From Paragonimus skrjabini miyazakii (lineage: Eukaryota; Platyhelminthes; Trematoda; Plagiorchiida; Troglotrematidae): 64,000 nt of DNA. The position numbers and the translations under genes were made by a program. The DNA lies in the NCBI GenBank assembly GCA_014338405.1, contig JTDE01000319.1, positions 4,674 through 68,673 on the forward strand, in the 5' to 3' direction. Each line of letters starts with the position of its first letter. The stretch's first letter is position 1. This document shows, one piece after another, positions 1 through 12,200 of the stretch. Below the pieces are notes generated by a model. The model was given only the letters and a program-made list of their open reading frames with translations, did not search any database and was not told the origin of the DNA.

Positions 1-2610
1 TGCATATTTTCCAGTTTACTGGGTCGGTGTATTTATCTGGTGGAGTGTAAGTGTACCAGCTGATTTATATTCACCCGTGATGCAAACACCACGGCTACCC
101 TGGTAGTCAGCATTCCCACAATTTTGATTTTTCATTTTTGGTGTCTGTCTGTTTATTCCCTTAAGCCATGATTTCCGTTCTGTGGAATTTTGATTCGTTT
201 AAGATTAGTTACATGTCCCTGTGCGATCAGAATTTACGAAGTGTTACTCCGGAGACCATCACACGAATTGCGTCTTCTCATTGTCCTATTCAAGTTAATC
301 AAGGGAACAAACTGTTTCAAAGTATATAAGTCGGCTATTGAAATTGGAAACTTGCCAGTTATATGTCATTATCGAATTAATATCCAGATTATTGAGTGTG
401 TTTGATGAAACAAAGAGTACCCTGACCTAATGCGAGTGTGGTCACACTGGATCAGTTTGTGGTTATGTTGTGATGGTATATCCACATGCATGTCATGTGT
501 GACTTAATTGCACAAGTTATTCTAGCATTTAAAACTCCAGGAGATATCATATATGACCCCGGTTATAAAAAGATTGAATTCATCTACATGGATTCGGCCG
601 AACATGTGAACGGAATTGAATCCGTGTGCATCCAAGAAATGGTAGCATGAAAGTACATGCGAAAGTCAGAGGTGAAAAATGGCATCCTGCATTGGAAACT
701 ATTTACCGTTGGCTCGCAAGTCTATTTTTGTCCTTGTGTTATGAGGAATTGGGTTATGGGCTTGTGAAAGTTTCATATCCAGGTAACATAACACTATGTA
801 TAGAACGGTTCTGGAACAGTTTTTCAATGCTTTTAATCTGCAGCATCTTGTCTTATAGCGCGAATTAATCTCAGTGATATTGTACTGCGACATGAGAGCA
901 ATGCCACTATTTAACATCAAAAAATTGACCACATTCCCAAGAAAATCACAGAAATCAAATTTATTGCAGGTGCTTCCTCCGGTTGCTCAAGCAAAACATC
1001 ATTTATACAACCATAGAGAACACGTATTTCAAAGTTTGTTCCTTTGAAACAACCTACACAAACACACTTGACAAACGCGGACTACAAAAAATCCATAGTT
1101 TTGTCAAATCTGGATCATTGACTTTATTGTGTTTAAACCCAGATAATCAATTTATGGACGCTGGTGTCTAAAATATATCGCGGCAATAGAACATAAAGAA
1201 AAGGAGCCTAATGGTTGAAGGGGTTTTATATAAATCATAAAACCAGACCCGATGGAACAGTTCTTGGGAAGTAGTCAGTATCGATCGCCCCTTTAGGAAG
1301 TGTTGAAAAAATCTATGTAAAAATCTGCTGCATGCCTGGCAAATAAGTGATATGTCGTGTCCGAATGCTTAGTTGAATGAGAAGGCTGCAATAAAATTTA
1401 GATACTGACCAATTTGTGGCAACCTAAATCTTCGAACTTCAGTCAACGAATTAGAAGCTAATCAATTAGTTCAACAAGACCGTTGATTTCAACGTATTTG
1501 AACAGTTGTTGTGAACGGGGTTAAATGACGTAACCAACGTTTGGCTATCATTCTTGTTATCAAAATAACGGATAAGCAGGACAGTATTAGCACCTGTTTC
1601 GATTGAGCGTTTCGAAACTAATATTCGGTCGTATACATATTGTGAGGTTACTTGTATTGTGAATAACATGTTAGCCCCACGAACCCGTTGATGTACTATG
1701 ATATGAGGATAACTCAAGTGTGATGCTTTCTCGTTAAGTCGGCTATCCAAAAATCTATCCAAGTTGTGATCAGCTGTAGACCGCGTCCAATTTGAAAGGA
1801 AACGGGCTCGAGGCCGTTTCATTCGGCAAAAGTGTACTCTTTTGTTTACAACTTACCATCTGATATAGGGGTAATCAGTAATATGCACAACACAGCTTCA
1901 ACTGATCTCGATGGTTAAAGAACAGTTGAACTGAGCTGTTCATATGGAACTAGGTGTGCTGCTTGAAATGTAGGCTTAAAGGTCAAAAGGCGAATACTAC
2001 AACGATATAGACTCAAAGTTGAACGGCCTAGCCACATCGTCGCGTTCAGCATGGTTCATGATTAGCAATTCGTCATCCAGACATCTGCCGTCGATAGCAA
2101 CTCTATTTCAAGGAAGTGTCCTTAATCTGTCAAAATACTGAGGCGCCCGAAAAATAGAAGTTCTTGTTGCAGTAATAGGTACAACATGGAGCTAAAAACA
2201 ACTAGAAAAGAGTTTCTTTACGGGTGAGAGTTGTTACCACAAAACTCTTGCTCGGAATATAAAAATTTACCCCAAGCCTTTCTATGAAGAAACCATGGCA
2301 CACACTAAGATTAACACCAACATTTGACAACTTCTGTGAATTTTCAGTGGTAATTTCATTGTGCTGACTTATATATGTATATATACGTAAGTTTCATACC
2401 CCCAGGGTTGTGAGCATATACTGAGGCGGTTTACCGATTAGAGAACACAGCCAATAAAACCTGACGCTCAAATGCTACAAGTGAGTCCGTGAAGGACTGA
2501 CGCACGCTAATCTAAACGGTTTGTGTGTAAGAACTACCGAGTAAAACGATTTATGTCAATACTAAGTAGCCTGACATATTTATGATTTATATTAGACCCC
2601 AGTGTGAAAA
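1..2610. other. Unassigned AT-rich sequence
   Basis: I recognise no gene or repeat here. The longest open frame is 118 codons on the minus strand (1466-1822), about what chance gives in DNA of this composition, and it shows no motif. A short TA-rich run lies near 2370-2390. Confidence 0.5.
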
Positions 2611-2700
2611 GTGAAGGCTTCGGCCGGATTCGAACCAGCGACAGTAACACCATACCTAAACGCGGCAATCACTTTATCAGCTGAGCTACGCAGCCATGCC
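2611..2700 (-). repeat. tRNA-like sequence (SINE head or tRNA pseudogene)
   Basis: The minus strand from 2695 to 2616 reads like a tRNA. A 7-bp acceptor stem GGCTGCG/CGAAGCC has one mismatch. An A-box-like TAGCTCAGCTGATAAAG follows. The T arm is perfect in form: 5-bp stem GCTGG/CCGGC (one G-U) around TTCGAAT, with B box GGTTCGAATCC. The D stem keeps only about three pairs. The anticodon stem keeps four, with GTT at the anticodon position but C instead of the required U33, and the variable region is long. A working tRNA is therefore unlikely. A tRNA-derived SINE head or a tRNA pseudogene fits better, and an intact Pol III promoter could still be present. A plus-strand open frame of 61 codons across it (GFEPATVT) is only a translation of the B box. 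Confidence 0.6.
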
Positions 2701-3777
2701 AGGAGCTCAGCAATTTCACAAGTTAGTTTTTATGGTTTACTGGTTTGGACAGCTCACATTATTCTTCAAGGATATCACATCTTCCGAGCAGTCTAAAACT
2801 CGCCGGAACTTCGTGTCATCAGTGCAGAGCAATACAGACAATTTTACCAAGTTGGTAGTTCAAGAAAGAAAATAATGAACAACAGTGGCCAAAAAATTAA
2901 TTTCTGCAAAACACCGCTGGCAGCTATCCATTCATTTTGTTCCTCCTTAAGAGTACTGTTTTCTCAATAAATTGTGATCTTCTTTATTTCTTCCAGGATA
3001 TTCCATGCTTTAAGTTCTGGATAACGAAGACAACTGAGTGACATTATAATTGAAGGAAAAGACGCCTTGAATGTCAAATCCAGGGTAGTAGACCTGCTCG
3101 GACTACAGTCGTTCTTCCTAGATTGTTAGATGGAATAAACAGCAGCTGATTATTCAAAGCCAGACAGATGTGAGAAAAGAATTTCAACGACTCTGCAGTG
3201 CTGACAAACTTACTTGAAGCAATGGAAAAATACTAACACATGATGTTCCGACATTGCACTGGAGAAGAAAGCTGATATGTTCCAATGAATCTGACCTACG
3301 TGGACTTAAGCCATATGAACGACTTAGATACAGTGATAATTGCATTCACGAATATTACCCTTGCCAGGCAAAACAGGCTATTTAGCACAACCGTTCTTTT
3401 ATAAGGTACTGTTATGTTAGGAAAGCTAATAACCAATGTGTGACGGTACTGCTTGAAAAGACCAGAACTGGTTATTTCTACGAGGTCATGAATTATATTC
3501 TCATACGTAAAATGATACATTTCGCTCAGAGCTCTGCAGTGATGATGAGACTGTTGGAGGTGAAAAGGGAAACACCTGCTCAATAAAGTGATTTATAGGA
3601 AAACGAAGTAACACCTAAGCACAAGATCAGATGCTTGGAAATGTTAGACGGAGCGCCGATCAATATGCGTGGCCGAGCGCTTCTTGAGCTGTTATTCAAT
3701 TTATGTCAACCAAAACCTCCCACTACACTTAAGTGATAAGAGTGTCGCTGATCAGAACCAGTGATTCTTGTCGATCT
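2701..3777. other. Unassigned sequence
   Basis: Nothing recognisable. The longest open frame is 95 codons on the minus strand (3296-3583), without a motif. Confidence 0.45.
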
Positions 3778-3890
3778 AACTAACTGAGAGGAATTCTGCT
3801 CGGTGGGTCACCGATAAAAGTTAACAGAACAGTTGCTTCATTATTTCGGATGATCAAGGAATCTGCGCATTACTCATCAACAACTGTGAT
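3778..3890 (+). repeat. Dispersed repeat, copy 1 (partner at 8938-9053)
   Basis: About 110 bp here align by eye with 8938-9053 in the same orientation. They share the block AAAGTTAACAG, a preceding GGGTCA and a downstream GATCA-rich segment. In one frame both copies translate to similar short peptides around IKVNRT, so this may be an old coding piece of a mobile element. The family is unknown. Copy 2 sits directly upstream of a SINE-like unit; no SINE is visible beside this copy. Confidence 0.4.
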
Positions 3891-6800
3891 TGAAAACATA
3901 TACAGAATAATTCACCCATGCATATTTTGATGTCAACAAGGTCTAATAAAAGCATGACCAGAATTCTAGTCCTGGTCGCAGTAATGATCAGTTCCATAAA
4001 CGAAGTCTACGATGAACGGAACTTGAATAGGGTCCTTTATCTCAAGGTGGGCTTACCAACATTTTTTATGAAAATACGACACTTGCAATCAAGTATAAGT
4101 GACGTTCAATTCTCATACGTAAATACTGCTTGCGTCCTAGGGGTATCTTTACTTATACATTGCAAGAGGTGTAATTTTAATCCAGAACATGTTATTTGGA
4201 CCACGTCAACCATTTTAGTGTACTTTTCTTTGGGTGAAATCTCGTTGATTCTTCATTAATTGGCATTTACTCAAGAAATACACGGTTGTCCGGCGAACCA
4301 ATAGTTATCATCTGTTCCGGGGAAAATATATTTTGATTAAGGATTCGTTACTTTCTGGCATCATCCAAAGGCAATTCACTTAAAGCAGCATGATATTTTC
4401 GGCAAACAGTAGTTAAAATCCCTGTTCCTAGAAATGCAACCAACATAATCTTTTCTGTTACTTTCGTGAGAAGTTTGAATTAGTGTTATTTTGTGGTAAC
4501 CTGTATCTCGCCAACCAATTACGGTCAGTCCATCAACACTCTAATGTATTACTGAAGTGCGTGTCTTTCAATACGACCAACCTGGCCAACTTTGAGTTGG
4601 CACGACAAAACTGTAGTGTGTTGCGTTTCCAACTTGGGCTTGGTCGTTATGACTTTAAAACGAAGGCTTATGAAAATGTCTTAAATGGCAAAACTCGGTC
4701 AAGTCAGTTCTTAATTAATTTAGACTGGTTCCCACGTCTCATTCACAATTTCAAATCGCACCATATACCAAGCGAAAAAAATCTCGATTCATCAGCAATC
4801 TTCTTCTTTCTTGATTAATGAGTTCACAGTTTCTCCACATACACCCCAGCATTGAATATATTAATTAAGTTTGCTGTCACCTTAAGGCCATTTCAAAAAG
4901 ATTTAGCCGAGAAAACTCCGATTGAAAACATTCTAAAATAATACTTATGGATTGTGCTTCTGTGCTTGAGAGGAAATATTTTCTGACATTAATGGACAGC
5001 CCGTCCTCTACTTAGATAAGACTTGCCACTGATTTAAGCGCGTAACTTTCCAGATATCCGAGTGCTCCATATAATAACAACCTTTCTTGTACGTAACATA
5101 GCTTGCTTGTCTCATCTTAAGTTATTTCGTCATTGATTGTAAACTTGTCTAAATTGTTTAGTAGTTTTGATTTACAGGTGACCTCCGGAGGTTTGTCTAT
5201 CAAGCTGTTATTCTGCTCCATTTGTCCAAGTTGTTCCATCTTTGAAGTGGACTCCTATTTGCCTGCCATTTGGACCGTTTCGTTTATGGCAGTAAACTCG
5301 TCTCATTGTCACCCTGATTCAATCTGCAACCTTTTGGGAATCGTTCGCCTTATATGTTCTCTCGTGCAACACAACACTGTTAGTACTTCTAGCATACGGC
5401 GTGAACCTGGTAACAAAACATAACAATTTTACCTCTCTGTTAAAGAAAGTATGGTCGTAAGTAATGTTAGAATCTGGATGAGGCTTATTTGTACCGCTGT
5501 TTTAAAACAGATGTGTTCGTATACTTCCGCTTCCGGCCCAATAAAAATTTGATCCCAACATTATGGTTAAGCTTTCGGTGTACGTGTAGTGCTATTGTGT
5601 ACACCTTCGTTGTTCCAATTGCCCCACGAACATTATGCTATGATTTTGCAACTCCGCATCCTGCTGCATCTTTTTTCTTGACGACCTTACACCGGAGGAA
5701 CGGATATTCACAGGTTGAGCACACCCACATTGCGGTTAGATATTGTTTACAAAGATTGAGTATAAGATGTCTTCCCATAACCCAGAGTGTTCTCAGTGTA
5801 TCTGATTCACAAGCATCTAGGCATTGTTCAGACAATACACTTGTTTGAATCTTAGATTTCGCCCAACTGAACATCAACATTTTTTACCACAATCACCACG
5901 TCGAAGATATCAATCGTTTTCACTCCTGTTGTCTGGCTACCGATTGCTATTTGGTTAAGCTGCTCCCTTTCAGGTGGATTAATTTTAGTTGATGAACTTA
6001 TTGCAACCGTATACATGATATAAGTGATGAACGTTCATTTGATATGGACATAAGCAGGTGCGCCAGCCATGATTTACCACTGTCGTCAGTCAGATCTTCT
6101 AGCTGGCTAGTTAATGTTGCGCTTAAGCGGCATCAGTGCAACAGAAGACGTCCACCACTTAGGGAAAAGTGACAAGTTGATGTTGAGATATCTGTCATAA
6201 AGCACTCAAACCGGACCAGCTCTTGTTTTGTGTACAGGCGGTTCATTGTCATTATTGAGGAGACTGATTTCCTCAAATCTACCCCGTTTGATTGATCTGC
6301 AAGCCCCTAGTAGTCGATCTGAAGGGCACTTTTAGTGCTAACCGAATAAATAAAGTTAGTCAAGTGAGCACAACTACTTCAAGAGGTTCACTCATTCGCA
6401 CAACTGTTCAGCAACGCGTAATGCTGTTCACCTACTCCATCAGGCAGTCGCCTTGATCAAACAGTTTCGATTGACCCAAGTAAAAAATTGAGTATGCAGA
6501 ACAGCTTGCCGTATAACAATGGAGTCTATGTCTGAGTTAGGATAACGCAGTCGAATAGATACTCAAACACACTAAAATTGCAAGGTAGGTTTCACGACTT
6601 TTAGCTACCCTTTTACTGTAAACTCGGAAATAATAATCGTGAGAAATATTTGACAGTTCCGAGATAAACTAACAGTGTTTGGGTCGTCTCTTTTTTGTTC
6701 ACTCAAGCAAAATGCTTGAGCCTTGACGATTTGTCAGGTTCGTGTGAAAGTCACTAATTTCCTCCAAAAGCTCGCATGATTAATCGCGCTGAGGAATGGA

Positions 6801-8937
6801 ACGTAAACGTGCAACTTTTTACCAGTCTAAAATGCAAGTTGTTCACAGTCCGCAACTGATTCATACTCAATGACGGACGCTAACAGATCTAGATTCTGTA
6901 AGCTCGCCAGCCAGATTGATCAGACTGTGTTCGTGCGATGTTTGTACAAACTAGACAGTTTGTCAGCTAGTAGTTTAGTTGGCTGTATAATTAGACTGCA
7001 GTTTTTTGTTTGACAGATTAAAAATCATATAAAAATGGTCTGCGTGAATTAATGTTCAGGTTTTATAGAACGTCCTGCTACATTTGTCAATCCTAGAAGT
7101 TGTTCAAACGCAACATGAACTGTCTTATTAACGTGCAAGTTAGACTTTCGTGGTTCAAAGGGCAAGGGCGTATCGTAAGAACAGTTTACCACAAAACCAC
7201 AAACATATTTACCGAGACTCACAAGTCATTATTGTTCCTGTCAAATGTTACAATCTTGTGCATGCTTTCGAACCACTTCCCATTATAGCGCTTTTTACCT
7301 CTCCAATTGTTAATCTCATCATGATTCTACAGAAACTCTCCGGGATCACAATGAGTGAATAGCTTCCAGGGCTACAGAATTGCAGCCACTATATCATCTG
7401 AGATTGATGTATTGCAAACCGTAGGAGACTAACTACCGTCTTATCGCAGAAAACCTTAGCAGTGTGAAATACAGTGACGCCCAAGGAACATTTACTAAGG
7501 GCGGACTAAACTGTCATTGCAAAGGTTGCAAATAAAAACGCAGTCCAACTTTAGAGGAAACTAGAGCCGATCGCAATCCAGATTTTGTTGTACAGTAGCC
7601 CATCCTACACGGTATTTGAGGTTAACTAAGGTGACGTCGTAGGGAAAGGGTGGTTCAGCATGAAATTCCATTATTTGGCATTCAATCAATATTCAACCAG
7701 AAGTAACTAAGCCAATAAATCCTGAGATCTATACAACCATTTGCTTGGTTGTTGCCAAACATACAAACGCATGTCTCATCCCTGCGGATTGTTTGCTAAA
7801 TACCGTGCTGTCCACTTGGATTGGGAGGAGCGTACGTTGCGTTTCTCACCCTGTGGTTGTCAAAAGGTCCTGCAACCAACACGAAAATCGGTGTTATTCT
7901 ATTGTATGGTAAGTAGTGGTGACTGAGAAATCCTACTTGAGCAGTCATTTTGTTAGATCACATTGGTGAAATCCATATGGCATGGTGGGCTTGGCGGATA
8001 ACTAGGTTTAAATGTTAAACATCTTAGCGTGCGGCTTGGTATCGTAATTCTGCTGGTACAGTTCAATATAATCCCCCGAGTCGAGTATACCGGATGAGAA
8101 AGACGAAATAATATCACATTTGATGGAAATACGGAAGACTTATAGGCGTACAGGTTGAACAGCGAAGTAACTGAATGTCCTTCAAGTAAACATTTTATGT
8201 ATAAACCTGCACATGGAGAGGGACGGTGCTTGACTGCATCATTGATAAGAGGTGGCCTGTAAAATGTGTAGGACTGTAGTGTTTCGGCCACCAACACAGC
8301 TCTACACATAAACCAGATTTGCACAAGATGTTAGCTGTTTATGCTGATTTACTAAGTCACCTTCATTTAACCCCACAGAATGTTGATAAATCACAGTGAC
8401 TAACTTGTAGGACAACAGAACTCCACGGTTGAAAACTTGTACAGTAATAGTCGTCAAAGGTGGGAGGAAAATAGGATTAGTCATCATGTTTACCACGTAA
8501 CAACGGTTTGAGCATCCACTGTGCAAAGAATAAGCCCCAAACTGAGGCATCTAACCTTTCTGTGCGCAGAGCCTTGATGCCCAGCTGACTAACGTTACCA
8601 TTATTCAACGCCAGAGGGATCAGTCAGCCTTGTCTGGGGTGCAATCATACTGATACCAATCCATTCAAGTGATATTTGGACTTTCAAGCTTCTCTCGATA
8701 TATGTGCTCAATTCCGTTGTCTCAAGACGCAAAGGGAGAGCAATCAGCAGTTTCTTGTCCAGTGTAAAAAGGGTCAAAAGTCACTGACGGAGGTATTATG
8801 GACTACTGATGAATAGTAGGGATTCTGGTTTATTCAGTTAGATTAAGCATCACCTACAACTGATCACAGCTGTCGCGGTCCCCTATTACTCATCTGTATT
8901 CAAACTACCGTTCAGTGAGTTAATGACTGCTGTGATT
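3891..8937. other. Unassigned sequence
   Basis: No recognised gene. The longest open frames are 113 codons (+, 3918-4259), 111 (+, 4483-4818), 119 (+, 5489-5848) and 123 (-, 7953-8324). None has a motif, a low-complexity signature or a convincing splice context. Any of them could be an exon, but nothing in the sequence argues for it. Confidence 0.45.
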
Positions 8938-9053
8938 TCAACCATGAGAGAAGTCCTAGTCGAAGGGTCATCAATTAAAGTTAACAGGACAATTACTATG
9001 TCTCCTCCGAGGTTGATCGGGCAATCTGATCAGTACTCAAGCAAAAGTGGTTG
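8938..9053 (+). repeat. Dispersed repeat, copy 2 (partner at 3778-3890)
   Basis: This is homologous by eye to 3778-3890. The frame through it is open for about 33 codons and includes IKVNRT and SPPRLIGQSDQYSS, then a TGA, then more open frame running into the adjacent SINE-like unit. It may be a decayed protein-coding fragment of an unidentified mobile element. Confidence 0.4.
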
Positions 9054-9089
9054 ACCATTCACATATGATAACTCAGTCGTGCCTAAGGT

Positions 9090-9290
9090 AAGGTCAGTGG
9101 AGCAGTGGTCAACACGGTTTTCTCATGAAAGGCGTGGCTGGAGTTCTAGACCTGTCCGTGACAAGGATATGCACTACTAACGAGTTCTAATGAGAGCGAA
9201 ACGCTATTCTAGCGCTTCTTTTCGAAATAGGCTGACTGGAAAGGTCCTTACCCTGGTTCACGCTCTAACGAATCGTCTGTCTTGCCCACC
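9090..9290 (+). mobile_element. tRNA-derived SINE-like repeat with hammerhead-like core, copy A
   Basis: A tRNA-like head is marked by an A box (TGGAGCAGTGGTCAACACGG, 9098-9117) and a decayed B box (GAGTTCTAGACC, 9141-9152). A conserved segment ACAAGGATATGCACT follows, then a hammerhead-like core, then a tail containing TTCGAAATAGGCTGAC. The same order recurs on the minus strand at 54380-54590, and the 3' part recurs at 35722-35795. The arrangement resembles the schistosome Sm-alpha SINE family (Pol III promoter plus hammerhead). The element ends are estimates, and no target-site duplication was found. Confidence 0.55.
9177..9214 (+). ncRNA. Degenerate hammerhead-like core in SINE copy A
   Basis: Core CTAACGA (9177-9183) stands in place of CTGATGA, so two conserved bases have changed. 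Stem II is GTTCT/AGAGC around AATG (9184-9197, five pairs including one G-U), then GAAA (9198-9201), then a 5-bp hairpin CGCTA-TTC-TAGCG (9202-9214) at the stem III position. The core substitutions should abolish cleavage. No strand able to complete stem I was found next to it. Confidence 0.4.
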
Positions 9291-12200
9291 ACTCTAATAA
9301 TTTCATACTACTAGCTACTTCTGAATTATAACACCCAAACATTCAACCACCTCCCCTGGTGTGCTTATTTATTATGTGGACTTGCAGTTGAAAAGTTTAG
9401 AGTCAAAGGCGTATATCAAGTGAAGGACAAAAATTATTGTCCAAACATTTTCGCTTTCAATACAAATGAGTTGCGGACAAATTGCGGGCATCCTATACTG
9501 ATTAGTTCATTAACTCTTCATTCATTTGGTTAACTGTTTTCTGTTCCTTCCTGTAAATCTAATATTCATCAGTTTAATTGTCGTCTGCTTCGCATACTAT
9601 TTGGCAAAACGGAAACACCACTTCAGAAGTTCGTGGTGGACTTGTCCGGTCTAACGGAAGCATCGCAGAAAGTCTTGAGCCGATCAAGAAACAGTCAGTA
9701 TTTAGGGGAATGGAAACTAATCAGTAAGGCATACTGTAAACTGAAGACCATGGTAGAATATGTTATGTGCACACACGTACGGGTCAAGTGAATGTAAAAC
9801 ATTCTGTTTTCTCGCTTTTTAACTTGTTGTAACAGAATTCTTGATCAGTAACTGTTACAAAAAATGGCATTTCTCTATTGTACACAATCTCAACACTTCT
9901 TTTTAATTATTGCGCCGGCTGGTTGGAGTATGATCGTGATGGATATTCCAGTAAACGTAAAATTATCGCCAAGACAGACAGTCATTATCGAAACTGCGGA
10001 ATACCATCTTTAATGCAACACACGTAATGTGAGAATGTTACGGATGATCAGTTGAGCGTGATGTCAAAACTACAGCTGTTTATGCGTCCATTACAAATTA
10101 TCGGAGAATATCAACAGTGTCGTTGCTGTCCATTCAAGCGTTCGACTAGTGTCGCCACACTCGCTCATGGATTCGGTTAAGAAGTTCGAAACGTTTGCCG
10201 ATATCATGCAGATGACTATGGAAGTAGTTACTAACAAGCACTCTACTAGATTCTATTAACAACTACCAGTTGTCTACAGATAAGCCCTCCTGGAAAGTGG
10301 GGACGTTTGACAAGTAGGATAATACTTCAGTGTGAAACAGATTTTGCGCTGGCCCACTTACGATATAACATGTTTAATCGTTGTGTCCAGATATTACAGA
10401 AAGTGGAAAAGATCTCAGTAGTCGTTAAACTTTCGAACGGCTTCTAACACTAGTTTCCCAAATGGCTTTTGAAGGGCTAACAAGACGTTGTTGAGAAAGA
10501 AGGTTTGTACACATTTATTGTGTTTGAACCGTTAGCAGTGGCTTCCGGTGTTATGTGACAGTTGTTCAGTATAGACATCTTCAATTGCTCACCACATTCT
10601 AATCATCCTGGTAACCGTTTTACTTTTAAGTTATCCCAAAATGAGACATGATGCGGATCCATATTTGATGGTCGGGATGATTATGCTAATGGTTATTCTT
10701 TCTCACCTTTTGACTGTTCTGAGATGTTAGCAAAAAAATCTCAGATGCTTCCAGTCTACTGCGTTGTAGGATTATTCTGCTGAAACTCAGTGCAGTCACG
10801 TTGTCCCTAAAAATGCGACAACTTTAAAACATACACCCTTAACTCACAGGGCTTTAAGTAAAACAAATTAAGGGGCTCTGAAATTAATGACAAACCTGGG
10901 AATATTCATCTAGGAAAAATAGTTCGGACATCCCAGTCCCCAAGATTTCAACACACTTCCGACTGCATTGTCATCCAGTATATCACAAAATCGATGGTAG
11001 ACCGGGACCCTTGACTACGGTTTTCTTGGCAGTTTATTCAAACAAAACCTCCTGCTTGTATAATCTGGTCTTGTCCAACAAATTTGAGCAGGACCTCAGT
11101 AATCTGACCACGTTCGAGCTCACATTCTCTTGTGAATGACGTGTGATCCAATGTGAGATTGTGTTTTTACACGGTGGACTGTTACTTGATTGTTGCAACA
11201 TCATTGTGTCAAACCGTGGACAGCCTACACTCCCTTAACCTTGATTCTGTTAATAAAGCCAATATATAGACACAGTAATAAGTCACCAAAAACAAAATTC
11301 CCTACTTGGTATGATCTGGAGGAAACCTGCCAAAATTATTTTCGTTATAGAAATTTGTGCATCCGTCAATCGGTATTGTATAGCACAAACTTTGTATTCC
11401 TCATATTCCGACTTTTAGGGTTTACGGTCTACTTCAACGAATTCACCAGCAGTTGATTGATTTCTCCAATTCCCCTATTTTCTTTACTCTACAGATTCTT
11501 TACCGTAACTACATGGTGTAGGGGAGACAATCAAGTGGTTGCAAGGGAAAAGGTGCATCGTGCCCAGTCGACCTGTTTTAGCCTGAAGAATTATAGAGCA
11601 GAAAGCTTAGCTCTCCTGTAAACGAATGACCCATTTATTGCAACCACCATTAGGTACACAATTGTTAAATTTCAACGTTAAAAATGCTCCATACAAATCA
11701 GGAAATTTGGATTTATAATGCAATAGAACGAACCAGTGCCATTTCTTGAAGTGGATACATCACGAAGACCGAAAATCAAGGTTACTAACACGGTTAATAT
11801 ATCATGTCGGTAACACAAATTCTGCCTCAGTTACGCACGCTTACAATTTCCCACTGACCTCCCGTTCATATGGTCAATTGCATCTCATATGTTCGGGAGT
11901 GCACGTGCTCTGCGGTCGATTCCAAATAGTCCGTTGACTGAAATCACATGCCGAAATCGGGTAACAGGTAACAGAGTTAAAAATTGTGGTTTATCGGTCA
12001 TTGTGGTCGCCTTCAACGTTCAACCAGAGTAGTATTAGCTTACGAATGCAACGTGATTTACCTCAGACACAAGCGCCTCATTATGCGTCAGATTCCTGTG
12101 TAATGTGTATCGTAGATACGTGACCGTCTGTCATGCACATACTGAATATTGAATCAGGACGATGCAGAAAAACTCAGGAACCAACTGTTCTGATTATCCG

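Noticed and set aside
2611..2796. Plus-strand frame with GFEPATVT
   Set aside because: Translation of a tRNA B box, a common artefact in predicted proteomes.
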